Source: Promicromonospora sukumoe (GTDB lineage Bacteria > Actinomycetota > Actinomycetes > Actinomycetales > Cellulomonadaceae). From it: a stretch of 64,000 nucleotides of DNA. The stretch is taken from assembly GCF_014137995.1 (NCBI RefSeq), contig NZ_JACGWV010000002.1, positions 806,001 through 870,000 on the forward strand, in the 5' to 3' direction. A program made the translations under genes and the position numbers. Shown in pieces: positions 23,305 through 32,662 of the stretch (its first letter is position 1; each line of letters opens with the position of its first letter). The notes below the pieces were generated by a model. It ran no database searches and was not told the origin of the DNA. It worked only from the letters and a program-made list of their open reading frames with translations.

Positions 23305-23985
23305 ATGAACGCTCGAACCCGCACGTCCTACGCCGTCGCCGGTATCGCCACGCTGGCCATGCTCGGCCTCTCGGCCTGCAGCATGGACTCGTCGGGCGAC
23401 GACACCGGATCCGACACTTCCGCGTCCGAGGAGGCGACCGACTCGATGACCGAGGAGTCGCCCGCCGAGGACGACGCCATGGCCGACCCCGCCGCGAACC
23501 TCGTGGGCGAGGGCTGCGCCGCTTACGCCGAGGAGGTGCCGGACGGTCCCGGCTCCGTCACCGGCATGTCCACCGACCCGGTGGCCGTGGCGGCCTCCAA
23601 CAACCCGCTGCTGACCACGCTGGTCTCCGCCGTCAGCGGTGAGGTCAACCCCGACGTGAACCTCGTCGACACGCTGAACGGTGACGAGTTCACCGTGTTC
23701 GCCCCGGTGGACGACGCCTTCAAGTCGATCGACGCCGAGACCATGGACACCCTGTCCACGGACGCCGACCTGCTGACCGCGATCCTCACGTACCACGTGG
23801 TCCCCGGCCAGCTCACGCCTGACGAGGTGGTCGGCGAGCAGACCACGGTCGAGGGCGACACCGTCGAGGTCACCGGCAGCGGCGACTCGCTCAAGGTGAA
23901 CGACGCCAACGTGATCTGTGGTGGCGTGATGACCCAGAACGCGACCGTCTACCTGATCGACTCGGTGCTCATGCCCCCGATGTGA
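23305..23985 (+). CDS. Fasciclin-domain (FAS1) surface lipoprotein, MPT83/MPT70-like
   Basis: This exported lipoprotein of 226 residues has a signal peptide and lipobox (LSAC, Cys25), an acidic Ser/Thr/Glu-rich linker and one FAS1 domain with [30 protein letters not shown] and [11 protein letters not shown]. Cys71 and Cys205 frame the domain and could form the disulfide known in MPT70-type proteins. GAGGAGAG precedes the ATG. FAS1 proteins usually mediate surface adhesion; the exact role is unknown. It shares a promoter type with dipZ and sigK, and a strong terminator follows. Confidence 0.93.
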   Translation: MNARTRTSYAVAGIATLAMLGLSACSMDSSGDDTGSDTSASEEATDSMTEESPAEDDAMADPAANLVGEGCAAYAEEVPDGPGSVTGMSTDPVAVAASNNPLLTTLVSAVSGEVNPDVNLVDTLNGDEFTVFAPVDDAFKSIDAETMDTLSTDADLLTAILTYHVVPGQLTPDEVVGEQTTVEGDTVEVTGSGDSLKVNDANVICGGVMTQNATVYLIDSVLMPPM

Positions 23986-24002
23986 TCCATCCAGCATGAC
24001 GA

Positions 24003-24043
24003 GCAGAGCGCCTGTCCCGGCTCGGGACAGGCGCTCTGCTTTG
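24003..24043. terminator. Strong terminator between fasciclin gene and rskA
   Basis: A 16-base perfect stem (24003-24018 with 24024-24039) is followed by TTTGT. It lies 18 bases after the fasciclin stop and about 50 bases after the convergent rskA stop, so it can serve both directions. Confidence 0.88.
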
Positions 24044-24094
24044 TCGTGCGGTGTGTGCTTCCAGCCCTGTGCGCGTCCGGCGAGCGGGAAAGGC

Positions 24095-24973
24095 TCAGGC
24101 GCCCAGGACCACGATGGGCGCCGTCGTCGGCTGCTCGGAGCCCGACTTCGGCTCGACCGAGACGGCCATGCCGACGCCGTGCTGACCCTGGACGAGCGAC
24201 GTCGCCTGGCCGTCGTGCGTGGCGAGCAGGCCCGCGGAGGAGACGCTGCCGTCGCCCTCGACGACCCAGAGCTGGTACGCCTGGTCCGCGTCGAGCGCGG
24301 GCAGGTCGTCCGCGCGGAAGAGCATGTCGTCGCCGGCGACCAGCACCGACGCCTCGCCGCCGCCCTGGACGGCACCGCGCAGGATCGAGCTGTCGGGGTC
24401 CGCCAGCATCTCCGAGACGACCTGGGCCTGCTCGCGCAGGCGGTCGCGCTCGGCGGACACCTGGACGGCGACCGTCGTCGGCACCGCGATGGCGAAAGCG
24501 GCGGCGACCGCGGCCACGGCCGTGCCCCAGCGCCGACGGCGGCGGCTCGCGAGGTCCACGACCTCGGCGCCGCCCGACGACGGGGCCGTGCCCGCCGCGG
24601 ACACCACGGAACCCTGCTCGGGGTCCGGGCCGGCCGGCGACGCGGGAGCGGCCGGCGGAGCGGCGGGAGCAGCCGGCGAGGCGGCGGGAGCGGAAGCCGC
24701 CTCCGCCGTCGGGCCATGGAGCTGGGCCGTGTCCTGGACCTGGGCGAGCACGCTCGCGCGCAGCGCGGCGGGCGGCTCGGCCTCGACCACGAACGCCGCG
24801 ACCACGTCGCGGTACTCGTCGAGCGCACGGCGCGCGTCGGCGTCCGACGCGAGCAGGCGCTCGACCGCCTCGCGGTCGGCGTCGTCCAGGGCGCCCAGGG
24901 CGTACCCGGGGAGCAGGTCCCAGACGTCGCCGGCCAGGCCGTCGGTGCCGGTACCGGTCGTCTCGTCAGCCAC
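24095..24973 (-). CDS. rskA: Anti-sigma-K factor RskA
   Basis: Membrane-spanning anti-sigma factor that holds SigK inactive until cut by regulated proteolysis. The 292-residue protein has a cytoplasmic anti-sigma domain (WDLLPGYALGALDDADREAVERLL), a long Ala/Pro/Ser-rich linker, one transmembrane segment (TAVAAVAAAFAIAVPTTVAV) and an extracytoplasmic RskA domain (DQAYQLWVVEGDG). The GTG at 24973 overlaps the sigK stop by several bases, so the two are translated together. The linker is longer than in mycobacterial RskA. Confidence 0.92.
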   Translation of the reverse strand: MADETTGTGTDGLAGDVWDLLPGYALGALDDADREAVERLLASDADARRALDEYRDVVAAFVVEAEPPAALRASVLAQVQDTAQLHGPTAEAASAPAASPAAPAAPPAAPASPAGPDPEQGSVVSAAGTAPSSGGAEVVDLASRRRRRWGTAVAAVAAAFAIAVPTTVAVQVSAERDRLREQAQVVSEMLADPDSSILRGAVQGGGEASVLVAGDDMLFRADDLPALDADQAYQLWVVEGDGSVSSAGLLATHDGQATSLVQGQHGVGMAVSVEPKSGSEQPTTAPIVVLGA

Positions 24974-25565
24974 GTCCCACCTCCAGGCAGTCGCGCAGCC
25001 GGTTGAGGCCGTCGCGGATGCGGCTCTTGACGGTCGGGAGGGCCTTGTCCAGGCGCTCGGCGACCTCGCGGTACGTCAGGCCGCCGTAGTACGCGACCAC
25101 GACCGCCTCACGCTGCGTCGGGGTGAGCCCCTCGATGCAGCGGCGCACGGCCGAGCCTTCGAGGCGTCGTTCGACGTCCTCGACCACGACGTCCCGTTCC
25201 GCCTCGTTGGTGCGCAGGTCGGTGTCCCGCTGGTCGCGGTCCCGGTGCGCCTGCTCCGACCGCACACGGTCGACCGCACGACGGCGCGCCAAGGTGGCCA
25301 CCCAGGTACGGGCGGAACCGCGTGCGGCATCGAACCGCGAAGCCGTCTGCCACACCTCCACCATCACCTCCTGGGTCACCTCGGCCGCATGATCGGGATC
25401 GCGCAGCACGCCGAGCGACGCGCCGTAGGCTACCGGCCCCAGCGCGTCGTACACAGGCGTGAACGACGAAGGGTCACCGCCGGCGCACGCGACAAGGAGT
25501 GCGTCGACGGATTCCCGCGACGAGGTCCGGACTGGTGGTGATGCCACCCGCCCAGTCTGCCCCAC
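24966..25565 (-). CDS. sigK: ECF RNA polymerase sigma factor SigK
   Basis: Extracytoplasmic-function sigma factor of 199 residues with region 2 (RDPDHAAEVTQEVMVEVWQ, ARTWVATLARRRAVD) and region 4 (LTPTQREAVVVAYYGGLTYREVAERLDKALPTVKSRI). The overlapping rskA and the nearby dipZ and fasciclin genes identify it as SigK. I chose the GTG at 25565 because GGAGG lies five bases upstream; a GTG at 25589, close to the predicted transcription start, would give a leaderless form. Its own promoter matches those of its targets, implying autoregulation. Confidence 0.92.
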   Translation of the reverse strand: MGQTGRVASPPVRTSSRESVDALLVACAGGDPSSFTPVYDALGPVAYGASLGVLRDPDHAAEVTQEVMVEVWQTASRFDAARGSARTWVATLARRRAVDRVRSEQAHRDRDQRDTDLRTNEAERDVVVEDVERRLEGSAVRRCIEGLTPTQREAVVVAYYGGLTYREVAERLDKALPTVKSRIRDGLNRLRDCLEVGRG

Positions 25566-25594
25566 ATCGTCCTCCGATCGTGTCTGCACAGCAG

Positions 25595-25621
25595 GTTCGG
25601 CGCCGTCGTGCTCCCGGATGG
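25595..25621 (-). promoter_or_regulatory. SigK-type promoter of the sigK-rskA operon
   Basis: On the minus strand CCATCC-N15-CCGAAC, upstream of sigK. It has the same hexamers and spacer length as the dipZ and fasciclin promoters, which indicates autoregulation. Confidence 0.85.
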
Positions 25622-25632
25622 GGTGATCCGCG

Positions 25633-26847
25633 TCACCAGTCGTGGACGGAACCGTCCTGCAGCCGGTTGACCGGGAGGTAGCCGGGCTCGTACGGGTGCG
25701 CGGCCGCGAGCTCCTCGTCCAGCTCGACGCCGATGCCGGGGGCCTCGCCCGGGTGCAGGTGACCGTCCTCGAACGTGTACGCGTGCCGGAAGACCTCGTT
25801 CGTCAGGTCGGTGTGGCCCGAGTACTCCTGGATGCCGAAGTTGTGGATCGCCAGGTCGAGGTGGATCGCGGCGGCCATGCCCACCGGCGAGATGTCCTCG
25901 GGGCCGTGGATCGCGCTCTTGATCCCGCGCTGCCCCGCGTAGTCGAACAGCTTGCGCATCGGGCTGACACCGCCGAAGTGCGTGACGGCGGAGCGCACGT
26001 AGTCGATGAGGCGGTCGTCGATCAGCGTCTGGTAGTCGAAGACGGTGTTGAACACCTCGCCGATCGCCAGCGGCGTCGTCGTGTGCTGCCGCACCAGGCG
26101 CAGGGCCTCCTGGTCCTCGGCGGGCGTGCAGTCCTCCAGCCAGAACAGGTCGTAGGGCTCCAGGTCCTTGCCGAGGCGGGCGGCCTCGATCGGGGACAGC
26201 CGGTGGTGCGCGTCGTGCAGCAGCGGCAGGTCCGGGCCGAACTCGTTGCGCACGGCCTCGAAGACCCTCGGGATGTACCGCAGGTAGGCGGCGGTGTCCC
26301 AGTCCTCGACGACCGGCCGGGCGAGCACGTCGGGCGCCGAGCCGTCGTCCGACGTCGTGGTGTGCACGCCGTAGACGGACTCGAGGCCCGGCACGCCGCT
26401 CTGGATGCGGATGCTCTGGTAGCCGCGCTCCTGGAGCGCCCGTACGGAGTCGAAGATCTCCGGCAGGCTGGAGCCGTTCGCGTGCCCGTAGGCGCGGATG
26501 CGGTCACGGCTCGCGCCGCCCAGGAGCTGGTACAGCGGCAGGCCGGCGACCTTCGCCTTGATGTCCCACAGCGCGACGTCGACGGCGGCGATCGCGGCCA
26601 TCGTCACCGGGCCGCGCCGCCAGTAGGCGCCCCGGTAGAGGTACTGCCAGGTGTCCTCGATCCGGTGCGGGTCACGGCCGATCAGCAGCGGCACGACGTG
26701 GTCGCGCAGGTAGCTGACGACGGCGAGCTCGCGGCCGTTCAGGGTGGCGTCGCCCAAGCCGGTCACCCCGTCGTCCGTGGTGATCTGGAGCGTGACGAAG
26801 TTACGGCCGGGCGAGGTGACGACGACCTTCGCGTCGACGATCTTCAT
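25633..26847 (-). CDS. Mannonate dehydratase-like enolase-superfamily enzyme (ManD type)
   Basis: Cytosolic Mg-dependent sugar-acid dehydratase of 404 residues. ManD features are visible: an N-terminal capping domain, the long loop around [11 protein letters not shown], metal ligands in [15 protein letters not shown] and GEVFNT, and the His in IHGPEDISP. Characterised family members dehydrate D-mannonate and/or D-gluconate, some of them weakly, so the substrate is not certain. AGAAGG lies eight bases before the ATG at 26847. It is the last gene of the SBP-permease-permease operon and suggests that hexuronic acid-containing sugars are imported. Confidence 0.87.
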   Translation of the reverse strand: MKIVDAKVVVTSPGRNFVTLQITTDDGVTGLGDATLNGRELAVVSYLRDHVVPLLIGRDPHRIEDTWQYLYRGAYWRRGPVTMAAIAAVDVALWDIKAKVAGLPLYQLLGGASRDRIRAYGHANGSSLPEIFDSVRALQERGYQSIRIQSGVPGLESVYGVHTTTSDDGSAPDVLARPVVEDWDTAAYLRYIPRVFEAVRNEFGPDLPLLHDAHHRLSPIEAARLGKDLEPYDLFWLEDCTPAEDQEALRLVRQHTTTPLAIGEVFNTVFDYQTLIDDRLIDYVRSAVTHFGGVSPMRKLFDYAGQRGIKSAIHGPEDISPVGMAAAIHLDLAIHNFGIQEYSGHTDLTNEVFRHAYTFEDGHLHPGEAPGIGVELDEELAAAHPYEPGYLPVNRLQDGSVHDW

Positions 26848-26912
26848 GCGGAAACCTTCTGTCGATGGTGCGGGGAAGAGTGGTGCGGGCGTCAGCCCAT
26901 GGAAGCGCGGTG

Positions 26913-27728
26913 TCAGCCCTTGGTGGCGCCGGCGGTGAGCCCGGCCACGAGGAAACGCTGCCCGAAGATCGCGGCCAGCAGGACCGGCACGGTCATGAGG
27001 GTCGCAGCCGCCATGAGCCCGCCCCAGTCGGTGCTGGCGTAGGACATGAAGTTGAACAGCAGCACGGGCATCGTCACCGTGCGCTCGTCCGCGAGGATCA
27101 GCGCGAAGATGAAGTTGTTCCAGCTGAAGATGAATGCCAGCACCGCGGCCGACGCCGTGCCGGGCGCCGCGAGCGGCAGCGCGATCCGCAGGAACGCCCC
27201 GAAGGCGGACAGGCCGTCGGTCCGTGCGGCGTCCTCCAGCTCGACCGGCAGACCCTCGAAGAAGCCGATCATGATCCACAGGATCAGCGGCACCGAGACG
27301 AACATGTGGCTCAGGATCAGCACCAGGTGGCTGCCCACCAGGCCGAGCTGCGCGAACATGTAGTACCAGGGCACGAGCAGCGAGATGGCCGGGATGATGC
27401 GGGCCACGAGGACCGTCGAGCCGGTGCGGCGCATCCGGAACCGGCCCACCGCCCAGGCGGCCGGCACGGCGATGACCACGCTGAGCGCCGTCGAGACCAC
27501 ACCGATCAGCATCGAGTTGCCGAACGAGTGCACGAGGGCGCCGTCTGCGAGGACGTTGCGGAAGTTGTCCCAGGTGGGCGAGAAGACCAGGCCGACCGTC
27601 GGGTCGGTGACCTGCACGTTCGTCTTGAACGCCGCGGCGATCATCCAGATGATCGGCAGCGAGATCACCGCGCAGACGACGGTGATCAGCACGCCGCGCA
27701 GGACGCGGAAGGTGGTGGTGGCGCTCAC
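26913..27728 (-). CDS. Carbohydrate ABC transporter permease, MalG type
   Basis: Inner-membrane permease of 271 residues with six predicted membrane segments and the cytoplasmic EAA loop ([23 protein letters not shown]). The GTG at 27728 overlaps the stop of the preceding permease as GTGA, which shows translational coupling. It works with the next gene upstream and the binding protein at 28687. No ATPase is encoded here, so a shared MsiK-like ATPase elsewhere is implied. Confidence 0.92.
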   Translation of the reverse strand: MSATTTFRVLRGVLITVVCAVISLPIIWMIAAAFKTNVQVTDPTVGLVFSPTWDNFRNVLADGALVHSFGNSMLIGVVSTALSVVIAVPAAWAVGRFRMRRTGSTVLVARIIPAISLLVPWYYMFAQLGLVGSHLVLILSHMFVSVPLILWIMIGFFEGLPVELEDAARTDGLSAFGAFLRIALPLAAPGTASAAVLAFIFSWNNFIFALILADERTVTMPVLLFNFMSYASTDWGGLMAAATLMTVPVLLAAIFGQRFLVAGLTAGATKG

Positions 27729-28687
27729 GAGGCGCTCCTCTCGGTGCGGCGCCGCAGCACGACCACGATCGCGACGATGAACAGCGTGAACAGGACGAGC
27801 AGCGCGGAGGCTAGGCCGTACTCCTGGTAGTCGAAGGTCAGGCCGTACGCGTAGACGTTCAGCGTCTCGGCCTCGAAGTCCGAGCCGCCGCCCGGCCCCT
27901 TGGTCGCGTAGATCAGGTCGAACGTCTTCAGGGCGTCGACGCCGCGGAGCACGAGCGCCGTCAGGATCGTGGTGCGGAGCATCGGCAGGATGATGTGCAC
28001 GAAGCGCTGCCAGGCGTTGGCGCCGTCGACCCGGGCGGCCTCCTCCGGCTCCTCGGGCAGCGTGGTCAGGCCGGCCAGCAGCAGCACGGTCATCATCGGG
28101 GTCCACTGCCAGACGTCGATGAGCATCAGGGTGGGCAGCGACTGCGACACCGACCCGAGGAACTCCTGGGGCGGGACGCCCACGAAGCCGAGCAGGTGGT
28201 TGGCGATGCCGTTGGTCGGGTCGAGGATGAGCATCCACAGGATGCCGATCGCGACCGGCGTGGCCAGCAGCGGGACCATCAGGATGGTGCGGACGATCTC
28301 CATGCCGCGGAAGGCCTTGCGCATGAGCATCGCCAGGGCCAGCCCGAGCACGGTCTCCAGCACGACGGCGCCGAGCGTGAACGTGACCGTGCGGCCGACG
28401 GCGGGCCAGAACCGGCGCGTGTCCGTGAGGGCGTCCGCGAAGTTCTGCAGGCCCACGTAGGAGCTGCCCGCGTTCACGGCGCCGAACGCGTCGGTGAGGC
28501 TGAGGTTGATCGTGAAGACCAGCGGGAAGGCGATCATCAGGCCCACGAAGCCGAGGGCCGGCGCGAGCAGGGCCCACTTGAGGCGGCGGTTGGCCTGCTC
28601 GAAGGTCACGAACGTCTTGCCGGACGGCGGCGTGCGGCGCGTGCTGCTCTCGGGGCCGACGGCGGTGGGGGCGGTGGTCGTCGTCAT
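27725..28687 (-). CDS. Carbohydrate ABC transporter permease, MalF type
   Basis: Membrane permease of 320 residues with a 40-residue cytoplasmic N-terminus, six membrane segments and the EAA loop ([24 protein letters not shown]). Its ATG at 28687 overlaps the stop of the binding-protein gene as ATGA. It forms the transport channel with the MalG-type partner. Confidence 0.92.
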   Translation of the reverse strand: MTTTTAPTAVGPESSTRRTPPSGKTFVTFEQANRRLKWALLAPALGFVGLMIAFPLVFTINLSLTDAFGAVNAGSSYVGLQNFADALTDTRRFWPAVGRTVTFTLGAVVLETVLGLALAMLMRKAFRGMEIVRTILMVPLLATPVAIGILWMLILDPTNGIANHLLGFVGVPPQEFLGSVSQSLPTLMLIDVWQWTPMMTVLLLAGLTTLPEEPEEAARVDGANAWQRFVHIILPMLRTTILTALVLRGVDALKTFDLIYATKGPGGGSDFEAETLNVYAYGLTFDYQEYGLASALLVLFTLFIVAIVVVLRRRTERSAS

Positions 28688-30036
28688 CAGAACTCCTGCT
28701 GACGGTTGTCGCGGACGAGGAAGTCGTTGAACTCGGCGTCCGCGTCGGCGGCCACGGACGCGACGTCCTCGCCGACGATCCCGGACACCAGCGGGCGGCC
28801 GACGATGTCGCGGGCGCGACCCACCTGCATCACCTCGGGGCGGTCGTGCCCCACGCCGTTGGCCGCGTTGATGCGCATCGCCTCGGCGAGGTCGGCGGGG
28901 AAGGACGCCAGCGTCGCCGGGTCGTCCCAGACGGACTGGCGCGCGCCCGGGATGCCCTCGGACTGGAGGCGGGCGACCATCTCGGGGCTGGAGGCCCAGC
29001 GGAGGAACTCCCACGAGTCGTCCCGCAGCAGCGAGAACTCGTTGACCGCCAGGCTCCACGACGGGATGTTGTGCGGCACGGAACCCGCCTGACCTGCGGG
29101 GAAGGGTGCGAAGCCCACGGTGTCGGTGACGGTGGAGATCGAGGTGTCGAGGAAGTTGCTGTAGATGGCGTCGGCGTCGACGTACATCGCGGCCTTGCCC
29201 TGCGCGAAGATCGGCATGGCCTGTTCGAGGCTCATGTTGGTGGCGCCGGGCGGGCCGGCGTCGTGCAGCAGGCGGCCGTAGAACTCGTACGCGGCGACCG
29301 CTTCGGGCGTGCCGATGCCGGACCGGCCGTCGACAGTGAAGTCGCCGCCGAACGAGTAGAGGAAGCTCGACCACTGGGTGACGGCGCCGGCCCGCTGGCC
29401 GCGGCCGACGAACCCGAAGAAGCCGTCGTCGCGCCGCTGGGTCTCCAGGGCGATGTCGAGCATGTCGTCGAGGGTCTTCGGCGCCCCGCCGAACTCCTCG
29501 AGCAGGTCCTTGCGGTAGTACAGCGCCGGACGCTCGGTGACGACGGGGACGCTGACCGCGGCGCCGCCCGTGATCGACCGCTCGCGCGGGGCGTCCTGGA
29601 AGTCGGTCCAGCGGTAGTCTGCGTCGTCCTCGACCCGGTCGGTGAGGTCGGCGATCCAGCCGTTGCGCGCGAACATCATCTGGTCCTGCAGCGGCCGGAT
29701 CGTCATGACGTCGATGTCGGTGGCCGAGGCGTTGAGCTTGACGTTGAAGCTGGAGGTGAGCTGGTCGGCGGTCAGCATGCGCATGGACACACGGCGGCCG
29801 ATCCGCTCCTCGAACTCCGGCAGATAGCGGGTGATCGCCTGTGTCCAGACGTGGTTGATCGCGAGCACCCGCAGCGGGGCGTTCGGGCTCGCCGTCTGCG
29901 GGCCGCGCGAGCAGGCGGCCAGCACGGACGCCGCGGACGCCGCGGCGAGCACGCCGAACGACCGCCGGCTCAGCTCGAGGCCGCGCGCCGCCCGGCCCCT
30001 GTGTACGTGTGTCATGACGTGTTGCCACACCTCCAT
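28687..30036 (-). CDS. Sugar ABC transporter substrate-binding lipoprotein
   Basis: Extracellular solute-binding protein of family 1, about 449 residues. The N-terminus carries twin arginines (LSRRSFGVLAAASA) and a lipobox (VLAAC), suggesting Tat export and lipid anchoring. The body shows NPLALYYRKDLL-like and GAPKTLDDMLDIA segments of the family. Two ATGs are possible, 30036 and 30015; I prefer 30036 because GAGG ends nine bases upstream. That GAGG belongs to the right arm of the palindrome at 30046-30114, so a repeat supplies the ribosome-binding site. It is the first gene of the GntR-controlled operon. Confidence 0.9.
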   Translation of the reverse strand: MEVWQHVMTHVHRGRAARGLELSRRSFGVLAAASAASVLAACSRGPQTASPNAPLRVLAINHVWTQAITRYLPEFEERIGRRVSMRMLTADQLTSSFNVKLNASATDIDVMTIRPLQDQMMFARNGWIADLTDRVEDDADYRWTDFQDAPRERSITGGAAVSVPVVTERPALYYRKDLLEEFGGAPKTLDDMLDIALETQRRDDGFFGFVGRGQRAGAVTQWSSFLYSFGGDFTVDGRSGIGTPEAVAAYEFYGRLLHDAGPPGATNMSLEQAMPIFAQGKAAMYVDADAIYSNFLDTSISTVTDTVGFAPFPAGQAGSVPHNIPSWSLAVNEFSLLRDDSWEFLRWASSPEMVARLQSEGIPGARQSVWDDPATLASFPADLAEAMRINAANGVGHDRPEVMQVGRARDIVGRPLVSGIVGEDVASVAADADAEFNDFLVRDNRQQEF

Positions 30037-30045
30037 GTGTGCCCG

Positions 30046-30114
30046 CCTCGTTGAGTGCGGGATATTCGCCCTCTCAGCGGCTGAGGAAGGGCGAATATCC
30101 CGCACTCAACGAGG
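30046..30114. repeat. Palindromic repeat family B, perfect intergenic copy
   Basis: Perfect 27-base arms (30046-30072 and 30088-30114) flank a loop that itself contains the small hairpin CTCAGC-G-GCTGAG. The left end lies nine bases before the ATG at 30036. The core GAGTGC and TTCGCCC elements match the copy inside tatD. Confidence 0.92.
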
Positions 30115-30128
30115 GAAGGAGCGTCAGT

Positions 30129-30155
30129 GGTCCAACTGGTAGGACCAGTTGGACC
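30129..30155. promoter_or_regulatory. GntR/FadR-type operator
   Basis: GGTCCAACTGG-N5-CCAGTTGGACC is a 27-base near-perfect palindrome whose TGGT-N3-ACCA centre matches the FadR-subfamily pattern. It lies between the GntR gene and the transport operon, about 93 bases upstream of the binding-protein start. Confidence 0.82.
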
Positions 30156-30235
30156 GTAGCACGGTGGCCTGGGCGGTTCCAAAGGGGCTGGTGGGGTTCG
30201 GCGCGCGGTTCGTGCGCGCGCGAAGGCAGTCCCGC

Positions 30236-31012
30236 CTAGCGCTCCAGCAAGGTCTCGATGTGGCGGGATGCCATCAGGTCCAGGCCCACGTCGAGGTCCG
30301 GGCCGTAGGTGCGCAGGCCGAGCGCGAGGTGCTCCCGCATCCGGTCCCGGGCGAGGGCCACGTCGCGCGCCTGGATCGCCTCGACGATCTCGGGGTGGTG
30401 CGGCACGCCCGGCTCCCCGATCCGCGGGTCGGAGTTGGAGCGCAGCATCATCTCGAACATCATGCCGCCGATCGACGACAGCATGATCCGCAGCACCGGG
30501 TTGCCGCAGGCCGCGGCGATCGTGTCGTGGAAGCGGAGGTCCTCGCGCGCCTTGTCGACGACGTCGCCGGCCGACTCGACCCGGTCGAGCGCCCGCACGA
30601 TCGCCTCGACCTGCTCGTCCGTGGCCCGCTCCGTCGCGAGCCCGGCGATCTCGACCTCGAGCGGTATCCGCGCCTCGATGAGCTGCCGGACTGTCGGGCG
30701 CTCGGTGCGGTAGAGCGCGTCGTAGCCGCGGGCGTGCGCCGAGGACTGGTCGGTCACGAACGACCCGCGGCCCGGCGCCACCTCGATGAGGTCGGTCGCC
30801 TCCAGACGGCGGAGCACCTCGCGGATCACGTTCCGGCTCGCCCCGAACTGCACCGCGAGCTCGCGCTCGGACGGCAGCTTCGAGCCGACGGCGCGCTCCC
30901 CCGCCCGGATCTGCTGCTCCAGCTGACGCGCGATGTGCTCGGTGAGCAGGCCCCGCCGGCCGGTCGTGCCCGTGTCACGGGGGTCCGACGGCGGCACGAG
31001 GGGGGAAGTCAT
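30236..31012 (-). CDS. GntR-family (FadR/FCD) transcriptional regulator
   Basis: Repressor of 258 residues with an N-terminal winged helix (LPSERELAVQFGASRNVIREVLRRLEA) and a C-terminal all-helical FCD ligand domain with metal-binding histidines (EDLRFHDTIA, REHLALGL). FCD regulators often sense sugar acids or other carboxylates, which fits the ManD-type enzyme in the adjacent operon. It lies directly upstream of that operon on the same strand, with a FadR-type operator in the gap. Confidence 0.9.
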   Translation of the reverse strand: MTSPLVPPSDPRDTGTTGRRGLLTEHIARQLEQQIRAGERAVGSKLPSERELAVQFGASRNVIREVLRRLEATDLIEVAPGRGSFVTDQSSAHARGYDALYRTERPTVRQLIEARIPLEVEIAGLATERATDEQVEAIVRALDRVESAGDVVDKAREDLRFHDTIAAACGNPVLRIMLSSIGGMMFEMMLRSNSDPRIGEPGVPHHPEIVEAIQARDVALARDRMREHLALGLRTYGPDLDVGLDLMASRHIETLLER

Positions 31013-31042
31013 GCGTCGAGGATAAGCACCGGAAGGACCAGG

Positions 31043-31936
31043 TCAGCACTGCTCGTAGGCGTACGCCTCGTCCTCGGGCCCCACCAGGTCACGGTCGCGC
31101 AGGATGGTCAGCGGGCCGCGGTCCGGGTCGGCGCAGACGGCGTCGAACCCGTCGGGCAGGTTGTCGGTGTACTCGATCTGCAGCACGTGCTCCCCGTACA
31201 CGTCCGTGTAGGCGCCGCACTCGGTGTACGCCGCGCACTCCTCGGTGACGGCGAAGTCGAACCCGAGCTCACGCCCCGCCGTCGTCGCCTCGGCGGCGTT
31301 CTTCTGCCCGATGGCGAGGCCCGCCCCGTGCGCGAGGTCGATGTACGCGCCGGCGAGCGCGAGGGCGGCGTCCTCCTCGATCAGCCCCGTGTCCGGGTCG
31401 TCGAACCGCGTCCACGTGTCGAGGTTGTCGATCTCGACGCCGGAGAAGCCCGCGTCGGCGCAGCCCGTGAGCACGGGGCCGAGCAGGTCGAGGATGCGGT
31501 CGCGCTGCTCCTCGGTCGACGGGTCGAGGATGTACTCGTCGGGCCAGTCCGGGTCGATGACGAGCTCTCCCGCGGCGTCGTGCAGCAGCAGGTCCTCGTT
31601 GTCGCCGAGCCAGAGGTCCGCCTGGCCGGGCTGGGTCTGGAAGCCGTTGACGTAGCAGATGCCGTAGGCGCCGTCCGCGGGCTGCGCGGTCGCGTCGCGG
31701 ACGACGACGTCGAGGCCGCCGTCGAGCTCGTAGGCGGTGCCGAGCTGGTAGTCGAAATGCCCCGTCGTCGGCGGGAGGGTGACGGCCGCGGCGTCGGCGT
31801 CGGAACCGGAGCCCGTGCCGGCGCCGCCGTCGGCCGTGGCGGCCGCGGTGCTCTCCGCCTCCTGCCCCGCGGTCGGACTGCTCTGGCAGCCCGTGAGCAC
31901 GAGGGCGAGGACGAGGACGACGATCAGCTGCGGCAT
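31043..31936 (-). CDS. GH114 endo-alpha-1,4-polygalactosaminidase-like lipoprotein
   Basis: Surface lipoprotein (lipobox LVLTGC, Cys17) of 297 residues with an Ala/Gly/Thr-rich linker and a TIM-barrel GH114 domain: FDYQLGTAY, ICYVNGFQ, GVEIDNLDTW and GQKNAAEATT. GH114 enzymes cut galactosamine-containing exopolysaccharide. The conserved Asp/Glu in GVEIDN is present. It begins 37 bases after the NAD-binding protein gene stop and may share its transcript. The sugar substrate is inferred from the family only. Confidence 0.85.
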   Translation of the reverse strand: MPQLIVVLVLALVLTGCQSSPTAGQEAESTAAATADGGAGTGSGSDADAAAVTLPPTTGHFDYQLGTAYELDGGLDVVVRDATAQPADGAYGICYVNGFQTQPGQADLWLGDNEDLLLHDAAGELVIDPDWPDEYILDPSTEEQRDRILDLLGPVLTGCADAGFSGVEIDNLDTWTRFDDPDTGLIEEDAALALAGAYIDLAHGAGLAIGQKNAAEATTAGRELGFDFAVTEECAAYTECGAYTDVYGEHVLQIEYTDNLPDGFDAVCADPDRGPLTILRDRDLVGPEDEAYAYEQC

Positions 31937-31973
31937 CCGCCGATCGTAACGAGCACCGCGGCCAAGCAGCGGG

Positions 31974-32618
31974 TCAGCCGGCGATCGCCTCGGCGATCGG
32001 CGTGCCGCCGTTGCCGAACGCGATGGTGCGCCCCACCGTGCTGTCGTCCACCAGGGCCGCGGCGATCACGCCGGCGACGTCGGCGCGCGCGACGCGGCCG
32101 TCACCCGGCTCGGCCACCTCGACGAGACCGGTCGGCTCGTCGAGCGTGAGCGGGCCGGGCTGGAGGATCGTGTAGTCGAGCCCGGTGCCGCGCAGGTGCT
32201 CGTCGGCCGCCGTCTTGGCCTCCGCGTAGGCGAAGAACGAGTTGTCCTCCGGCACGCCGTGGTCGGGGCCGGCGCCCAGGTAGGACACCATCACGTAGCG
32301 CGCGACGCCGGCCGCCTTCGCGGCGTCCATCGACCGGATCGCGGCGTCCCGGTCGACGGCGTAGGTGCGCGTCGGGTTGCCCCCGCCGGCACCCGCCGAC
32401 CAGACGACGGCGTCCTGCCCTCGCACGAGGTCGGCGATCCCTTCGGTGTCGAGCAGCTCGACGTCGGCGACCAGGGGCGTCGCGCCCGTGGCCGCGACCT
32501 CCTCCTGGTGGTCGGGGTTGCGGAAGACGCTGGTGACCTCGTCACCTCGCTCGACGAGCAGGGGCGCGAGGCGCAGCGCGATCTTTCCGTGGCCACCGAT
32601 GATCAGAACGCGGGACAT
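31974..32618 (-). CDS. NAD(P)-binding protein, atypical SDR (SDR_a5-like)
   Basis: Rossmann-fold protein of 214 residues with the dinucleotide loop LIIGGHGKIALRLAPLL, a second strand DAVVWSAGAGGGN and YAEAKTAADEHLRGTGLDYTILQPGPL typical of NAD(P)H-binding atypical SDRs such as YhfK/YwnB. These often act as NmrA-like reductases or redox sensors. The function is not defined. AAGGAAG lies six bases before the ATG at 32618. It is followed 44 bases on the other side by a classical SDR. Confidence 0.85.
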   Translation of the reverse strand: MSRVLIIGGHGKIALRLAPLLVERGDEVTSVFRNPDHQEEVAATGATPLVADVELLDTEGIADLVRGQDAVVWSAGAGGGNPTRTYAVDRDAAIRSMDAAKAAGVARYVMVSYLGAGPDHGVPEDNSFFAYAEAKTAADEHLRGTGLDYTILQPGPLTLDEPTGLVEVAEPGDGRVARADVAGVIAAALVDDSTVGRTIAFGNGGTPIAEAIAG

Positions 32619-32662
32619 GGTGCTTCCTTCCGTCAGGTTCGGCTCCAGGCTATGCCGGAACC

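Noticed and set aside
23119..24828. An uninterrupted minus-strand reading frame extends dipZ upstream by 570 codons
   Set aside because: The extension runs opposite the fasciclin gene and out of frame through rskA, is extremely rich in Arg and Pro, and passes two promoters. It reflects GC-rich codon bias, not coding.
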